From the NCBI GenBank assembly GCA_023150835.1, contig JAKLKB010000108.1, forward strand, positions 1 to 46,850: a stretch of 46,850 nt of DNA, written 5' to 3'. Below, one piece after another: positions 34,696-42,270 of this stretch (within the stretch, counting starts at the first letter, position 1; the number at the start of each line of letters is the position of its first letter). Both the position numbers and the translations under genes were made by a program. Source of the DNA: Myxococcota bacterium. Lineage in GTDB: Bacteria > Myxococcota_C > UBA6777. Below the pieces are notes generated by a model. That model did not search any database. It was not told where the DNA came from and saw only the letters and a list, made by a program, of their open reading frames with translations.

Positions 34696-36615
34696 GTGCG
34701 AAAAGCCCAGCGAAAAATACAAACCAAGCGAGACGCACAACCCACACAAACCAAGCGAGACGCACAACCCACACAACCAACGCAAGCCAAAACCAAGCGA
34801 GACGCACAACCCACACAACCAACGCAAGCCAAAACCAAGCGAGACGCACCGCCAACGCAAGCCAAAACCAAGCGAGACGCACCGCCAACACCATCCAACA
34901 CCAAGCAAGAGGCGCAACTCACGCCAACCAAGCGAGATGTGCAGCGTGTTGTTGAGATGGAGAAAAAAGGGGACAGACGGAACGGAAAAGCGGGTGATCC
35001 TCAAGAGATAGGTCAGCTTTACGAGGTGTTGATCCACGATGTAAGCGCCCAAGGATACGGGGTTGGGCGCGATCCGCTTGGGCGTGCGGTCTTTGTTCCG
35101 TTGTCGGCCCCGGGTGACACGGTGCGCGCAAAAGTCGTACAACAACAACCGCGTTACTGGCAAGGCGAGATCGTCGAAGTGTTGCAAGCCTCGGCACAGC
35201 GGGTCGAACCGCGATGCCGTCATTTTGGTGTGTGTGGCGGGTGTGATTGGCAACACCTCGATCCAAAGACACAGACATCTGCGAAGCAGCAGATCTTGTT
35301 TGAAACCCTCCGTCGTGTCGGAAAGATCGATCTTGCAGAAGTGCCACGTATCTCTTCTTCTGCGCAGGTTTGGGGATGCCGCGATCGTGCGCGCTTTCAT
35401 GTCGATGAACATGGTCGATTGGGATTTTTTGCGCGTGGTTCTCGCCAACACGTCGCGATCTCTCGCTGTCCTGTCTTGCACCCCGCTTTGCAGCGTCTCG
35501 TATCGATCTTGCGCGAATATACCCCCAAATTGTTGTTGCCGTTGCATGAGATCTGTGTCTTGGCTGAAGATTCGTGCGAAACGATGGAAGGTTCGGTCGT
35601 TTCGGAAGGTTCGGTTGTTTCGGAAGGCTCGGCTGTTTCGGAAGGCTCGGCTGTTTCGGAAGATTCAGTCGTTTCGGAAGGTTCGGCTGTTGTTGTTGGG
35701 GCGGCTGTTTCGGAAGATTCGGCTATTTTGGAAGATTCGGCTGTTTCCAAGGGCGAACAGCACTTATTTATGGATATCTGTACGGTATCTTCGGAGGGAT
35801 GGTTGTCAGCGCGTGCAGAGGCGGGTGTTTTGCTGTCTTTTCATTTGGATCATGCGGCGCAGTCGTGGAATGCTGCGAAGTGGAAAGATGCAAAAGCCGA
35901 GTACTTGGGCTGGTTCGAGAGATTGAGAGCGGAGGCGGTGGATATCCGAGGGGCTTCGTTGTGGTGCGAGACGAAACGGATCGCGCAGTGGGGCGAAGAG
36001 GTGCTGCGGGTAGGAGAAGAAGGCGTTCGTTATCGAGCCGAAGGGTTTGCACAGGCGAACTTTCGACAGAATCAAGTGTTGCGGGAGGCGGTGCGTTCGG
36101 TGGTTGCGCGTGTTTCGCCTCGTCATCTGGTGGAGATCTATGCGGGCAGCGGGAATCTGAGTTTTGCGGTTGTCAAAGAGTGCGAGCGGCTGTTGGCTTT
36201 GGAAGGAAACCCCCAAGCGGTTGAAGACGCGCAAGAAACGCTGCGGAGGCTCAGGGAGGAGCGGCGTCTGCCTTCGGTGGGGATAGATATCCTGCGTTTT
36301 GATGATCGCTTCGATCGATTGGAGGATATCTGCGCAAAGATGGCGATGAAGGTGGACTTGTTGTTGGTGGACCCACCGCGTCGAGGGATCGCCAAAGAGA
36401 TGATGCAGCAGATCAACTTGTTGCGTCCGCCAGCGATCGTGTACGTTTCTTGTGATCCCGCGACGTTGGCGCGAGATCTTCACGGATGGATCGGTCTGGG
36501 TTACCAACTCGAACACCTTGAGATCGTGGATCTGATGCCGCAAACGGCCCACCTCGAAGCCGTGTCGTTGTTGCGCCTGTCCCATCCGCGCCCAGCGACT
36601 CGGTGGCAGTCATAA
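34696..36615 (+). CDS. RlmD/TrmA-family RNA (uracil-C5) methyltransferase with two repeat insertions
   Basis: About 639 residues from the GTG at 34696 (AGAGGG 9 nt upstream, 2 bp after the previous stop); the ATG near residue 86 is an alternative. The family is usually 430-460 residues. Residues 5-80 are a basic tandem repeat (KTKRDAQPTQPTQA). Residues 105-162 are a TRAM RNA-binding domain. The iron-sulphur cysteines are in CRHFGVCGGCDWQH (about 173-182) and SRCPVL (256). Residues about 294-354 are a second repeat insert (VSEGSAVSEDS). The SAM domain follows: LVEIYAGSGNLSF (478), DPPRRG (559), SCDPATLARD with the catalytic Cys (586), PQTAHLEAV (615). All catalytic motifs are intact. Predicted target is a uridine in rRNA or tRNA. 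Confidence 0.9.
   Translation: MRKAQRKIQTKRDAQPTQTKRDAQPTQPTQAKTKRDAQPTQPTQAKTKRDAPPTQAKTKRDAPPTPSNTKQEAQLTPTKRDVQRVVEMEKKGDRRNGKAGDPQEIGQLYEVLIHDVSAQGYGVGRDPLGRAVFVPLSAPGDTVRAKVVQQQPRYWQGEIVEVLQASAQRVEPRCRHFGVCGGCDWQHLDPKTQTSAKQQILFETLRRVGKIDLAEVPRISSSAQVWGCRDRARFHVDEHGRLGFFARGSRQHVAISRCPVLHPALQRLVSILREYTPKLLLPLHEICVLAEDSCETMEGSVVSEGSVVSEGSAVSEGSAVSEDSVVSEGSAVVVGAAVSEDSAILEDSAVSKGEQHLFMDICTVSSEGWLSARAEAGVLLSFHLDHAAQSWNAAKWKDAKAEYLGWFERLRAEAVDIRGASLWCETKRIAQWGEEVLRVGEEGVRYRAEGFAQANFRQNQVLREAVRSVVARVSPRHLVEIYAGSGNLSFAVVKECERLLALEGNPQAVEDAQETLRRLREERRLPSVGIDILRFDDRFDRLEDICAKMAMKVDLLLVDPPRRGIAKEMMQQINLLRPPAIVYVSCDPATLARDLHGWIGLGYQLEHLEIVDLMPQTAHLEAVSLLRLSHPRPATRWQS
34706..34925. repeat. Coding minisatellite in the methyltransferase N-terminus
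   Basis: ACCAAGCGAGACGCAC recurs about seven times in units of about 27-39 bp, joined by CAACCCACACAACCAACGCA. It encodes (QA)KTKRDAQPTQ. The composition differs from the rest of the gene. Confidence 0.9.
35585..35757. repeat. Coding 15-bp minisatellite inside the methyltransferase
   Basis: About ten units of GGTTCGGYTGTTTCGGAA type, encoding GSVVSE / GSAVSE / DSVVSE. It interrupts the region between the iron-sulphur and SAM domains. Confidence 0.9.
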
Positions 36616-36640
36616 CGCTGTGTGTGGCAGGCTGAGAGCA

Positions 36641-36799
36641 GGGCGAAAGACCCCGAAGGGTATCCTCCGAGAGCTGACGGGAGTCCTTGATGCTGCGCGG
36701 AGGCATACAAGACAGGAGAGACACCCAAGTTGTATCCTCCGAGATCTGACGGGAGACGGTGATGCTGTGGCTGTGAGACGGGCGAAAAGCCCCGAAGGG
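36641..36799. repeat. Paired repeats in the gap before the small membrane protein
   Basis: GGGCGAAAGACCCCGAAGGG (36641) recurs as GGGCGAAAAGCCCCGAAGGG (36780), and TATCCTCCGAGAGCTGACGG (36661) recurs at 36733 with one change. The two pairs are nested, so the block resembles a duplicated 70-bp unit. The second copy sits against the ribosome-binding site of the following gene. Confidence 0.8.
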
Positions 36800-36808
36800 A
36801 GGGCTGAG

Positions 36809-37204
36809 ATGATCGAGACGTGGGCAGCGCTGGTGGGGATGGTGTTGGGGGCAGCATGGTTGGGGCGATGGTATGCGGTGCGGGTGTTGCGCCCGCGTTA
36901 TCAGGGGATCGTGGAGCGGGCTTGTGGGCGTTTGATGGCGCAGATGTGCGATGCGAAGCCTCCGTTGTTGCGAGCAGAAGGGCTGGGTTCGCCCGAAGAA
37001 GGGGGGCAATGCCAGCGGGTGTTGTTGGTGTTTGCGGGAGAAGCGGAGCTTGCGCAGATCGAAGAAGACGGACAGTCCGCTGTGTACGATCAGCGCTTGC
37101 GTGAGGCGTTGCTTGCAGAAGGGTATCCGATGAGCTTGGTGGGGGCTGTGCAGATCGAGCGGTGGACCGAACGTGGTCGAAAGCAAGCTGAAAAAGCCCT
37201 TTGA
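36809..37204 (+). CDS. Small membrane-anchored protein, unknown
   Basis: 131 residues from the ATG at 36809, preceded by GGGAGGG 5 nt away; the upstream open frame is repeat DNA. One helix at residues 4-22 (WAALVGMVLGAAWLGRWYAV) is followed by a cytosolic part with CQRVLLVFAGEAELAQIEED and LLAEGYPMSLVGAVQIERWT. No family recognised. Its stop codon overlaps the -35 box of ychF, so it and ychF are likely separate units. Confidence 0.7.
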   Translation: MIETWAALVGMVLGAAWLGRWYAVRVLRPRYQGIVERACGRLMAQMCDAKPPLLRAEGLGSPEEGGQCQRVLLVFAGEAELAQIEEDGQSAVYDQRLREALLAEGYPMSLVGAVQIERWTERGRKQAEKAL

Positions 37205-37229
37205 CCTTCGGGGTGAGATTTGCTATATG
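37201..37229 (+). promoter_or_regulatory. Sigma-70-like promoter of ychF
   Basis: TTGACC (37201-37206), a 17-bp spacer and TATATG (37224-37229), about 78 bp before the start codon. Confidence 0.6.
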
Positions 37230-37306
37230 CCACCCTCTTTTGAGGAGACAAGCAAAGATCGAAGGGATCGTGTTTGTTGTGTTTCTCCACCAAGATGAGG
37301 CGTGTC

Positions 37307-38407
37307 ATGTCCCTGAGTATCGGTATTGTGGGTTTGCCCAACGTCGGAAAAAGTACAACCTTTAACGCGCTCACCAAAGCGCAAAATGCGGAAGCTGCGA
37401 ACTATCCGTTTTGCACCATCGAGCCGAACAAAGCGATCGTGGTGGTTCCCGACGTGCGTGTGGACAAGCTCGTCGAGATGGCAAAGCCTCAACGCACGTT
37501 GTATGCAACGGTGGAGTTTGTGGATATCGCGGGCTTGGTCAAAGGGGCGAGCCGAGGCGAGGGGTTGGGCAACCAGTTTTTGGCCAACATCCGCGAGACC
37601 GCTGCGATCGTGCATGTCGTCCGTTGTTTCGAGGATGACAACATCTTGCACGTCAACAACAAGCCCAATCCAGCCGACGATATCGAGGTGATCAACACGG
37701 AACTGATCCTCGCCGATATCCAACAGCTAGAGCGTAAGATCGAACGCACGCAACGCCAAGCCAAGGCCGACCGCAAGCTCCAGCCCTTGATGGACGAAGC
37801 CACCCGCCTCAAAGGGTATCTCGATGCCGGAAATATGGTGATCACCTATCAACCCGCCCACCAAGAAAGCTACGACGCGCTCTTACAAGAGATGCGCTTT
37901 ATTACCCAAAAGAAGGTGATCTTTGCTGCCAACGTCGACGAGGCCGGTCTTACCGAAGACAACGCGATGGTCAAACAAGTCCGCGCTATCGCCGCCGCCC
38001 AAGGTGCCGAAGTCGTCAAGCTGTGTGCCAAGCTCGAAGAAGAGATGGGCGGCCTGAGCGATGAAGAACGTGATGAATTTCTCGCCTCTGCGGGTGTCAA
38101 AGAAAGCGGTCTTTCGCAAGTCATCCAAAAAAGCTTTCGAGCGCTTGGCCTGATCAACTACTTTACGGTGGGTGTGAAAGAAGTGCGGGCGTGGACGATC
38201 CACGAAGGTTGGACAGCCCCCCAAGCTGCGGGCGTGATCCACTCCGACTTTGAACGCGGATTTATCCGCGCACAAGTCATCGCGTATGACGACTTTGTCC
38301 GTTGTAAGGGCGAAGCGGGTGCCAAGGCCGCTGGTGTGATGCGCGTCGAAGGCAAAGAATACGTCGTCAAAGACGGCGATATCATGCACTTCCTCTTCAA
38401 CGTGTAG
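37307..38407 (+). CDS. ychF: Redox-responsive ATPase/GTPase YchF
   Basis: 366 residues from the ATG at 37307 (GAGG 6 nt upstream), the standard size. A translation-associated Obg-family P-loop protein that prefers ATP. Residues 9-17 are GLPNVGKST (the P-loop); [20 protein letters not shown] is the switch II region, and NVDEAG replaces the GTP-specifying NKxD motif, as in YchF. The TGS-like C-terminus includes [20 protein letters not shown] and [18 protein letters not shown]. All features are typical. It is the last chromosomal housekeeping gene before the integron. Confidence 0.98.
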   Translation: MSLSIGIVGLPNVGKSTTFNALTKAQNAEAANYPFCTIEPNKAIVVVPDVRVDKLVEMAKPQRTLYATVEFVDIAGLVKGASRGEGLGNQFLANIRETAAIVHVVRCFEDDNILHVNNKPNPADDIEVINTELILADIQQLERKIERTQRQAKADRKLQPLMDEATRLKGYLDAGNMVITYQPAHQESYDALLQEMRFITQKKVIFAANVDEAGLTEDNAMVKQVRAIAAAQGAEVVKLCAKLEEEMGGLSDEERDEFLASAGVKESGLSQVIQKSFRALGLINYFTVGVKEVRAWTIHEGWTAPQAAGVIHSDFERGFIRAQVIAYDDFVRCKGEAGAKAAGVMRVEGKEYVVKDGDIMHFLFNV

Positions 38408-38432
38408 TGTCCATACGTTCTTGTTTTCGGAT

Positions 38433-38550
38433 GTGTGGGGTTTCACCCCACGCCCTACTGCCTTAGCGCGGCTCCCTTGACCCCGTATCGGCGGGGTGAG
38501 CGTTCCTTTTTCAAACCAACGACTCTGCCGCTTGGCATGTCGCGAACGCG
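38433..38550 (+). repeat. Dispersed repeat family B, copy 4
   Basis: TGTGGGGTTTCACCCCACGC, GCGCGGCTCCCTTGACCCCG, TTTTTCAAACCAACGACTC and TGTCGCGAACGCG, in the same order as copy 3. It fills the 178-bp gap between ychF and the integrase. Confidence 0.85.
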
Positions 38551-38585
38551 TCTGCTTTTTCTTCTCCACTGCGCGATGATCTCGT

Positions 38586-39554
38586 TCAAAAAAGCTTATC
38601 GAGCGGGCTGTGTACGGAAATTCTGCTTTGTTGCAAAACATGCGTATAGATCATCGTCGTGCTTACATCTTTGTGTCCCAAAAGTTCTTGAATTGTACGG
38701 ATATCGTAGCCCGCATCCAGCAGATGGGTTGCGAAGCTGTGCCGAAAAACATGTGTGCTTACACGTTTTTGGATGCGTGTATCTTTGCATGCCTTATGAA
38801 TCGCACGTTGTAATGTGTCTGGGCTCATGTAGAATCGGCGTGTTTTCCCTGTTTCTCGACAGATGCTTCGCGTTGTTGAGGGAAAGACATACTGCCAGAG
38901 CCATTCTTTCGGGGCGTTGGGCAGTTTTCTTGCCAAAGCAAACGGTAGAAACACTTCGCCGTAGCCTTCTGCACAATCTTTCTGATGAATCTCGTTAACC
39001 TTTCGTAAGTGCTCTTGTAGCGGTTCCACTAGAGAACCGGGCAACATCGTTCTGCGTGCTTTCCCACCTTTGCCGTCTTGCACCAAGATGATCCGCTGCC
39101 CGAAGTCGATGTCTTTGATTCGTAAAGATAAGCATTCTTGGGCTCTTAGCCCTCCACCGTACAATATCTGCGTTGCGAGTTTCGTTGCTCCTGTCATCTG
39201 AGATAAAATATGCTGTACTTCTTCTTTTGTCAGCACTGTCGGAAGATAACGGGATTCTCGTGCTCGCAGCGCGTCGATCTTCCCCTTGAGATCGACTTTG
39301 AGAACTTGTTTGTAAAGAAACAAAAGTGCGTGAAATGCTTGGTTTTGTGTCGAAGCAGACACGTTCTCTTTCGCTGCAAGGTGGGTCAGAAAGGCTTCGA
39401 TTTCCATGTCTCCCATCTCTCTGGGATGTCGTTTGTTGTGGAAGAGGATGTAGCGGCGGATCCAGTTTGTGTAGCTCTTTTCTGTTCGGTATGCGTAACG
39501 CTGCAACCGCATCGTCTCTCTCACTTGCTCAAGCAATTTCGGCGATTTTTCCAT
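38586..39554 (-). CDS. intI: Integron integrase (IntI-type tyrosine recombinase)
   Basis: 322 residues, AGGAGG about 10 nt before the ATG. It recombines attI with attC sites in single-stranded cassette DNA. N-terminal SAM-like DNA-binding domain at residues 1-95. The catalytic set of tyrosine recombinases is complete: Arg137 (GGGLRAQE), His268 and Arg271 (HVFRH), His294 (LLGHKD) and Tyr303 (MIYTHV). The diagnostic IntI insertion that sets it apart from XerC/D is at about 202-224: LPFALARKLPNAPKEWLWQY. The gene reads away from the cassettes, as in all integrons. It is intact and should be active. GC is lower than in ychF next to it. Confidence 0.96.
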   Translation of the reverse strand: MEKSPKLLEQVRETMRLQRYAYRTEKSYTNWIRRYILFHNKRHPREMGDMEIEAFLTHLAAKENVSASTQNQAFHALLFLYKQVLKVDLKGKIDALRARESRYLPTVLTKEEVQHILSQMTGATKLATQILYGGGLRAQECLSLRIKDIDFGQRIILVQDGKGGKARRTMLPGSLVEPLQEHLRKVNEIHQKDCAEGYGEVFLPFALARKLPNAPKEWLWQYVFPSTTRSICRETGKTRRFYMSPDTLQRAIHKACKDTRIQKRVSTHVFRHSFATHLLDAGYDIRTIQELLGHKDVSTTMIYTHVLQQSRISVHSPLDKLF

Positions 39555-39895
39555 CTTTTTGGTTCCTCCTGTGGTGGTTCGGGTGATTTGTCGGCTTTGT
39601 CAAAAATCATGCCGATGCGTTGCCTTTGCTCTTTTTCGTTGCTTTCCGTGTGTAAGTTCTTGAATAAGTGAGGTATGCGCATATTGTGCGTGATATCTGT
39701 GCAGCACGAGCGTTATCCCACACGGAGCGACGAAAAGACAGGCGATCCTGCGTGATAATCTTTTATCTGGTGGATATCGAGGCAGAATGTGCTTGACTTT
39801 GTCTATTTCGTCGGTTATACCTGACACCTATGCGGTGATAACTGGCGAAATCCTGTATTATCATGCAAGTCTGCTGGATAATGATATCGTTCGGC
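39555..39895. other. attI region between integrase and first cassette
   Basis: This 335-bp region should hold the integrase promoter, the cassette promoter and attI. The crossover core GTTCGGC is at 39889-39895, cut between G39889 and T39890. The 150 bp before it contain several GATAA-type motifs (for example GATAAT near 39754 and 39878), possible integrase-binding repeats. No LexA-like site was recognised, so SOS control is not evident. No gene seen. Confidence 0.7.
39794..39822 (+). promoter_or_regulatory. Cassette promoter Pc candidate
   Basis: TTGACT (39794-39799), a 17-bp spacer and TATACC (39817-39822), pointing into the array with start near 39829, 60 bp before the attI junction. Position and orientation match integron Pc promoters. 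Confidence 0.75.
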
Positions 39896-39907
39896 AAAAA
39901 AATTTTC

Positions 39908-39934
39908 TTGACACGGTTATATAAATGGTAACCT
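39908..39934 (+). promoter_or_regulatory. Possible promoter inside cassette 1
   Basis: A perfect TTGACA (39908-39913) with TAACCT (39929-39934) at a short 15-bp spacing, or TAAATA (39934-39939) at 20 bp. Neither spacing is ideal. It would let the cassette be expressed without Pc. Confidence 0.4.
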
Positions 39935-39966
39935 AAATACTTTATTTGACTTGCAAGGAGAAAACT

Positions 39967-40359
39967 ATGTTTGAATTTCTTAAGAACTTAAGCGCAATCT
40001 TTCAAAGCAAACCTTCTTTGTCGGACCTGCAAACTTTGCAATCTGCGGCGCGGAAGATCAATGATTGGCTCGCATCCATTCTCCCTATCAGCCCAGAAAT
40101 AGTTTCCCAAATGTCTTATGCAGACGCCATTCGCTATTTCGTCGAAGATAAGCCTAATGATTCAAGCATTGTTAAGGGCGCAATGTTATTGCAAGAACAT
40201 CCTCAAGGAAAACTTTTTGTACAGGTGTTCTTGAATGGTGACAATGAATTGGTGTGCAAGTCTGATGGGAAACCATACGGTCGGCGTCTCATTGTACGCA
40301 GTTTGGATTCGGAGTTAAAAGAAACATTTGGAAACGAAGAACTGGTGGTAGTTGAATAA
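39967..40359 (+). CDS. Cassette 1 protein A: small soluble protein
   Basis: 130 residues, AAGGAG 6 nt before the ATG. No membrane helix; N-terminal 75 residues are helical (FEFLKNLSAIFQSKPSLSDL, QMSYADAIRYFVEDKP). The C-terminal 45 residues (KLFVQVFLNGDNELV then RRLIVRSLDSELKETFGNEE LVVVE, split) resemble the ends of the next two proteins: a KxxxVQxxF strand, a RxIxxxxLDxEL helix and an EELVVxE tail. No known domain recognised. First gene of the cassette operon, 17 bp from the next. Confidence 0.75.
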   Translation: MFEFLKNLSAIFQSKPSLSDLQTLQSAARKINDWLASILPISPEIVSQMSYADAIRYFVEDKPNDSSIVKGAMLLQEHPQGKLFVQVFLNGDNELVCKSDGKPYGRRLIVRSLDSELKETFGNEELVVVE

Positions 40360-40376
40360 TTCAAAAGGAGTTCCCG

Positions 40377-40685
40377 ATGCCATTTCCAATTATAGGGATT
40401 ATCTTGGCTGCAGTTGCTACTGTTGCCGTCACAGTGCTGCTTATTGTTTATTGGAACGACATTGTTGATTGGTTTCGTTCAAGAAACGATATTAAGGTTG
40501 AGGACAGAGACAACATAGCCTTCACCCTTCAAGAAAAACTGGCCAACGGAAATTACAAAACAGTGCAAGGCATATTCAATACCAGAACGAATACTCTCAA
40601 AGATGGCAGAGCAATAGAATCAAAACAAGTAGATGAAGAGTTACACCAACTGCATAAGGAAGAAGAGTTGGTTGTTTACGAATAA
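40377..40685 (+). CDS. Cassette 1 protein B: small one-TM protein
   Basis: 102 residues, GGAG 6 nt before the ATG. It starts MPFPIIGIILAAVATVAVTV, a membrane helix with almost no N-terminal tail, then WNDIVDWFRSRNDIKVEDRD. The C-terminal half (LANGNYKTVQGIFNTRTN, GRAIESKQVDEELHQL, EEELVVYE) is the shared segment. It is a clear paralogue of protein C (both start MPFPII and share W-D-I-V-x-W-F and LANGxYK). Not a recognised family. 10 bp before the next gene. Confidence 0.8.
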   Translation: MPFPIIGIILAAVATVAVTVLLIVYWNDIVDWFRSRNDIKVEDRDNIAFTLQEKLANGNYKTVQGIFNTRTNTLKDGRAIESKQVDEELHQLHKEEELVVYE

Positions 40686-40695
40686 GGAGAAAAAG

Positions 40696-40986
40696 ATGCC
40701 TTTTCCAATTATACCGATAATAATCGGTGCGTTGACCGCAGTGGCAGCAACTACTTTGATTGTCGCTTGCTGGGATGAGATTGTGGGATGGTTTTCCGAA
40801 AAGAAAACGGATATTAACGACTACGGAGAATTGATCAAACACAGGCTGGCAAACGGAAAATATAAGCTTGTTGGCGGTGTTTTTTCTTCTAGGGGAATGA
40901 AAAAAGCCGAAAACGTGTGGGAAACAGAGCAACTCGATGATGAACTTCAAAAGAAATTTGCTTACTCTAACCAGATAAGGATTTGA
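40696..40986 (+). CDS. Cassette 1 protein C: small one-TM paralogue of B
   Basis: 96 residues, AAGGAG 6 nt before the ATG. MPFPIIPIIIGALTAVAATT gives a membrane helix, then CWDEIVGWFSEKKTDINDYG. The C-terminal part (LANGKYKLVGGVFSSRGMKK, ETEQLDDELQKKF) aligns with protein B but ends NQIRI in place of ELVVYE. Its TGA is followed 6 nt later, in the same frame, by the TTG where the AAA+ gene begins. Confidence 0.8.
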   Translation: MPFPIIPIIIGALTAVAATTLIVACWDEIVGWFSEKKTDINDYGELIKHRLANGKYKLVGGVFSSRGMKKAENVWETEQLDDELQKKFAYSNQIRI

Positions 40987-40992
40987 TTTATC

Positions 40993-42183
40993 TTGAAAAG
41001 CTCCGATGGAAAATCCGGTATAAATTGGCAGATACATGGAATTCCAACCGATATTCCAAGCGCAGAGGCGGCTATATGCCGTTCAAGACTACTACGAGCA
41101 GTTACAGAACTTGAACCTTGGATAGACCGATTGAATTCGGACTTTGCAATTTCTATTGGCGAAGAAGCAACCTTAACAAAATTATATAACCGACCTGAAT
41201 CAAAAAAAAACGAAAACGAAGAGCTGTTTGATACCTCCAAACGTGCGGAGCAATACCAATCGTACCCGCCGTTTTATACTTTTGATCACTTGATTGTTCC
41301 GACAGAAGTAAAAGAAAACTTGTTATCTGCTGTTGAATTGCTTAAAGTAGAAAAAATTGTATTTGATGATTGGGGATTAAGAGAAATTGAACCTTTTCCT
41401 AGAACCGCTCTCAATTTTTATGGGCCACCAGGAACAGGTAAAACTTTAGCTGCGCATGCTTTAGCGCATTTTTTGAATCGCCCAATCCTTGTTGCGAGTT
41501 ACGCAGAGATAGAAAGTAAATTTCATGGCGATGGTCCAAAAAATGTTAAAGCCATCTTTCACGCCGCAGAGCGCGACAAAGCTGTTTTGTTTATAGATGA
41601 GGCAGACTCTCTACTTTCCAAAAGGCTTTTAAATGTTACTCAAGGCTCAGAGCAGGCAATTAATTCAATGAGAAGCCAATTACTTATTTGCTTAGAGCAG
41701 TTTACAGGTATTTCTATTTTTTCTACAAATTTGGTTGAAAATTATGACAAAGCTTTTGAGACACGAATTCGCCACGTTTGCTTTTCTATGCCAGATAAAG
41801 AGTGCCGGTATAGAATTTGGAGGCGCCATTTAGTCGAAAAACTGCCTTTGTCTGAAGATATCAATTTGGAACAGTTGGCTTCGGATGTGGAGAATGTCTG
41901 CGGAAGGGATATCAAAAATGCAGTCATCGATGCGGCTGTGAGAGCCGCCAGAGAAGAGAGAACTCATGTCACTATGAACGACTTACTATGCTCGATCACT
42001 AGAATTACACAAGAAAGAAGTTCTGTGTCGGAAGGATATAGGCCACTAAACCAAGATGAATTTATTGAAGTACAAGGAAAAGTTCAGCGAATGTTACGAG
42101 ATAACGATGATGCCGAACAAATCGCAGCAGCGGACCGGCAGGGCATAGTTAACCAAGCAGAACAATCCACTGAAACGCCATAA
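40993..42183 (+). CDS. Cassette 1 protein D: AAA+ ATPase
   Basis: 396 residues from the TTG at 40993 (AAGGA about 11 nt upstream); no in-frame ATG is near. Residues 1-95 are an unassigned N-domain. The classical AAA module has Walker A GPPGTGKT (144-151), Walker B VLFIDEAD (198-205), a pore-loop-like SKFHGDGPKN (175-184, compare SKYVGESEKN in Vps4/katanin types), sensor 1 STN (244-246), arginine finger in FETRIRH (Arg258), and sensor 2 GRDIKN (Arg305). All are intact, so it should form an active hexamer that threads or remodels a partner. The last 24 residues are encoded by the attC site and read as a low-complexity Gln/Ala tail. Partners are presumably proteins A-C. Confidence 0.9.
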   Translation: MKSSDGKSGINWQIHGIPTDIPSAEAAICRSRLLRAVTELEPWIDRLNSDFAISIGEEATLTKLYNRPESKKNENEELFDTSKRAEQYQSYPPFYTFDHLIVPTEVKENLLSAVELLKVEKIVFDDWGLREIEPFPRTALNFYGPPGTGKTLAAHALAHFLNRPILVASYAEIESKFHGDGPKNVKAIFHAAERDKAVLFIDEADSLLSKRLLNVTQGSEQAINSMRSQLLICLEQFTGISIFSTNLVENYDKAFETRIRHVCFSMPDKECRYRIWRRHLVEKLPLSEDINLEQLASDVENVCGRDIKNAVIDAAVRAAREERTHVTMNDLLCSITRITQERSSVSEGYRPLNQDEFIEVQGKVQRMLRDNDDAEQIAAADRQGIVNQAEQSTETP

Positions 42184-42236
42184 AGATAGACATTTCAATA
42201 ATTTCCCTGCCAGCCCGCTGTGCTCAGGCGTTGGGC
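42112..42236 (+). other. attC of cassette 1
   Basis: R'' GCCGAAC (42112-42118), then AAATCGCAGCAGCGGACCGG; the stem CAGCGGACCGGCAGGG (about 42127-42142) pairs with CCCTGCCAGCCCGCTG (42205-42220) with two mismatches. The apex is about 60 nt. It closes TGCTCAGGC and core GTTGGGC (42230-42236), cut after G42230. AACAAATCGC and CTCAGGCG are shared with the second attC. Confidence 0.88.
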
Positions 42237-42240
42237 ATCA

Positions 42241-42270
42241 TGTCAAATTGTGGGTGTATCCAATTTGACA
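42241..42270. promoter_or_regulatory. Perfect operator-like dyad overlapping a -35 box
   Basis: TGTCAAATTG (42241-42250) and its exact reverse complement CAATTTGACA (42261-42270) are separated by 10 bp. The right arm contains the TTGACA of the first promoter. It is well placed for a repressor or for autoregulation by the methyltransferase or HNH protein. No helix-turn-helix C protein is encoded in the cassette. Confidence 0.7.

Larger units (their letters stand above)
39890..42230 (+). mobile_element. Integron cassette 1: four-gene AAA+ / small protein set
   Basis: A 2341-bp cassette. It begins TTCGGC after G39889, and the R'' box of its attC is GCCGAAC (42112-42118), the exact reverse complement of GTTCGGC. 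In the free circle these pair to complete the site, so the boundaries are certain to the base. It carries four plus-strand genes with tight spacing and is much richer in A+T than the chromosome. Cassettes commonly carry one gene; four is unusual. Confidence 0.9.

Noticed and set aside
39600-39827. 75-codon minus-strand frame upstream of intI
   Set aside because: Covers the promoter/attI region and has no family resemblance.
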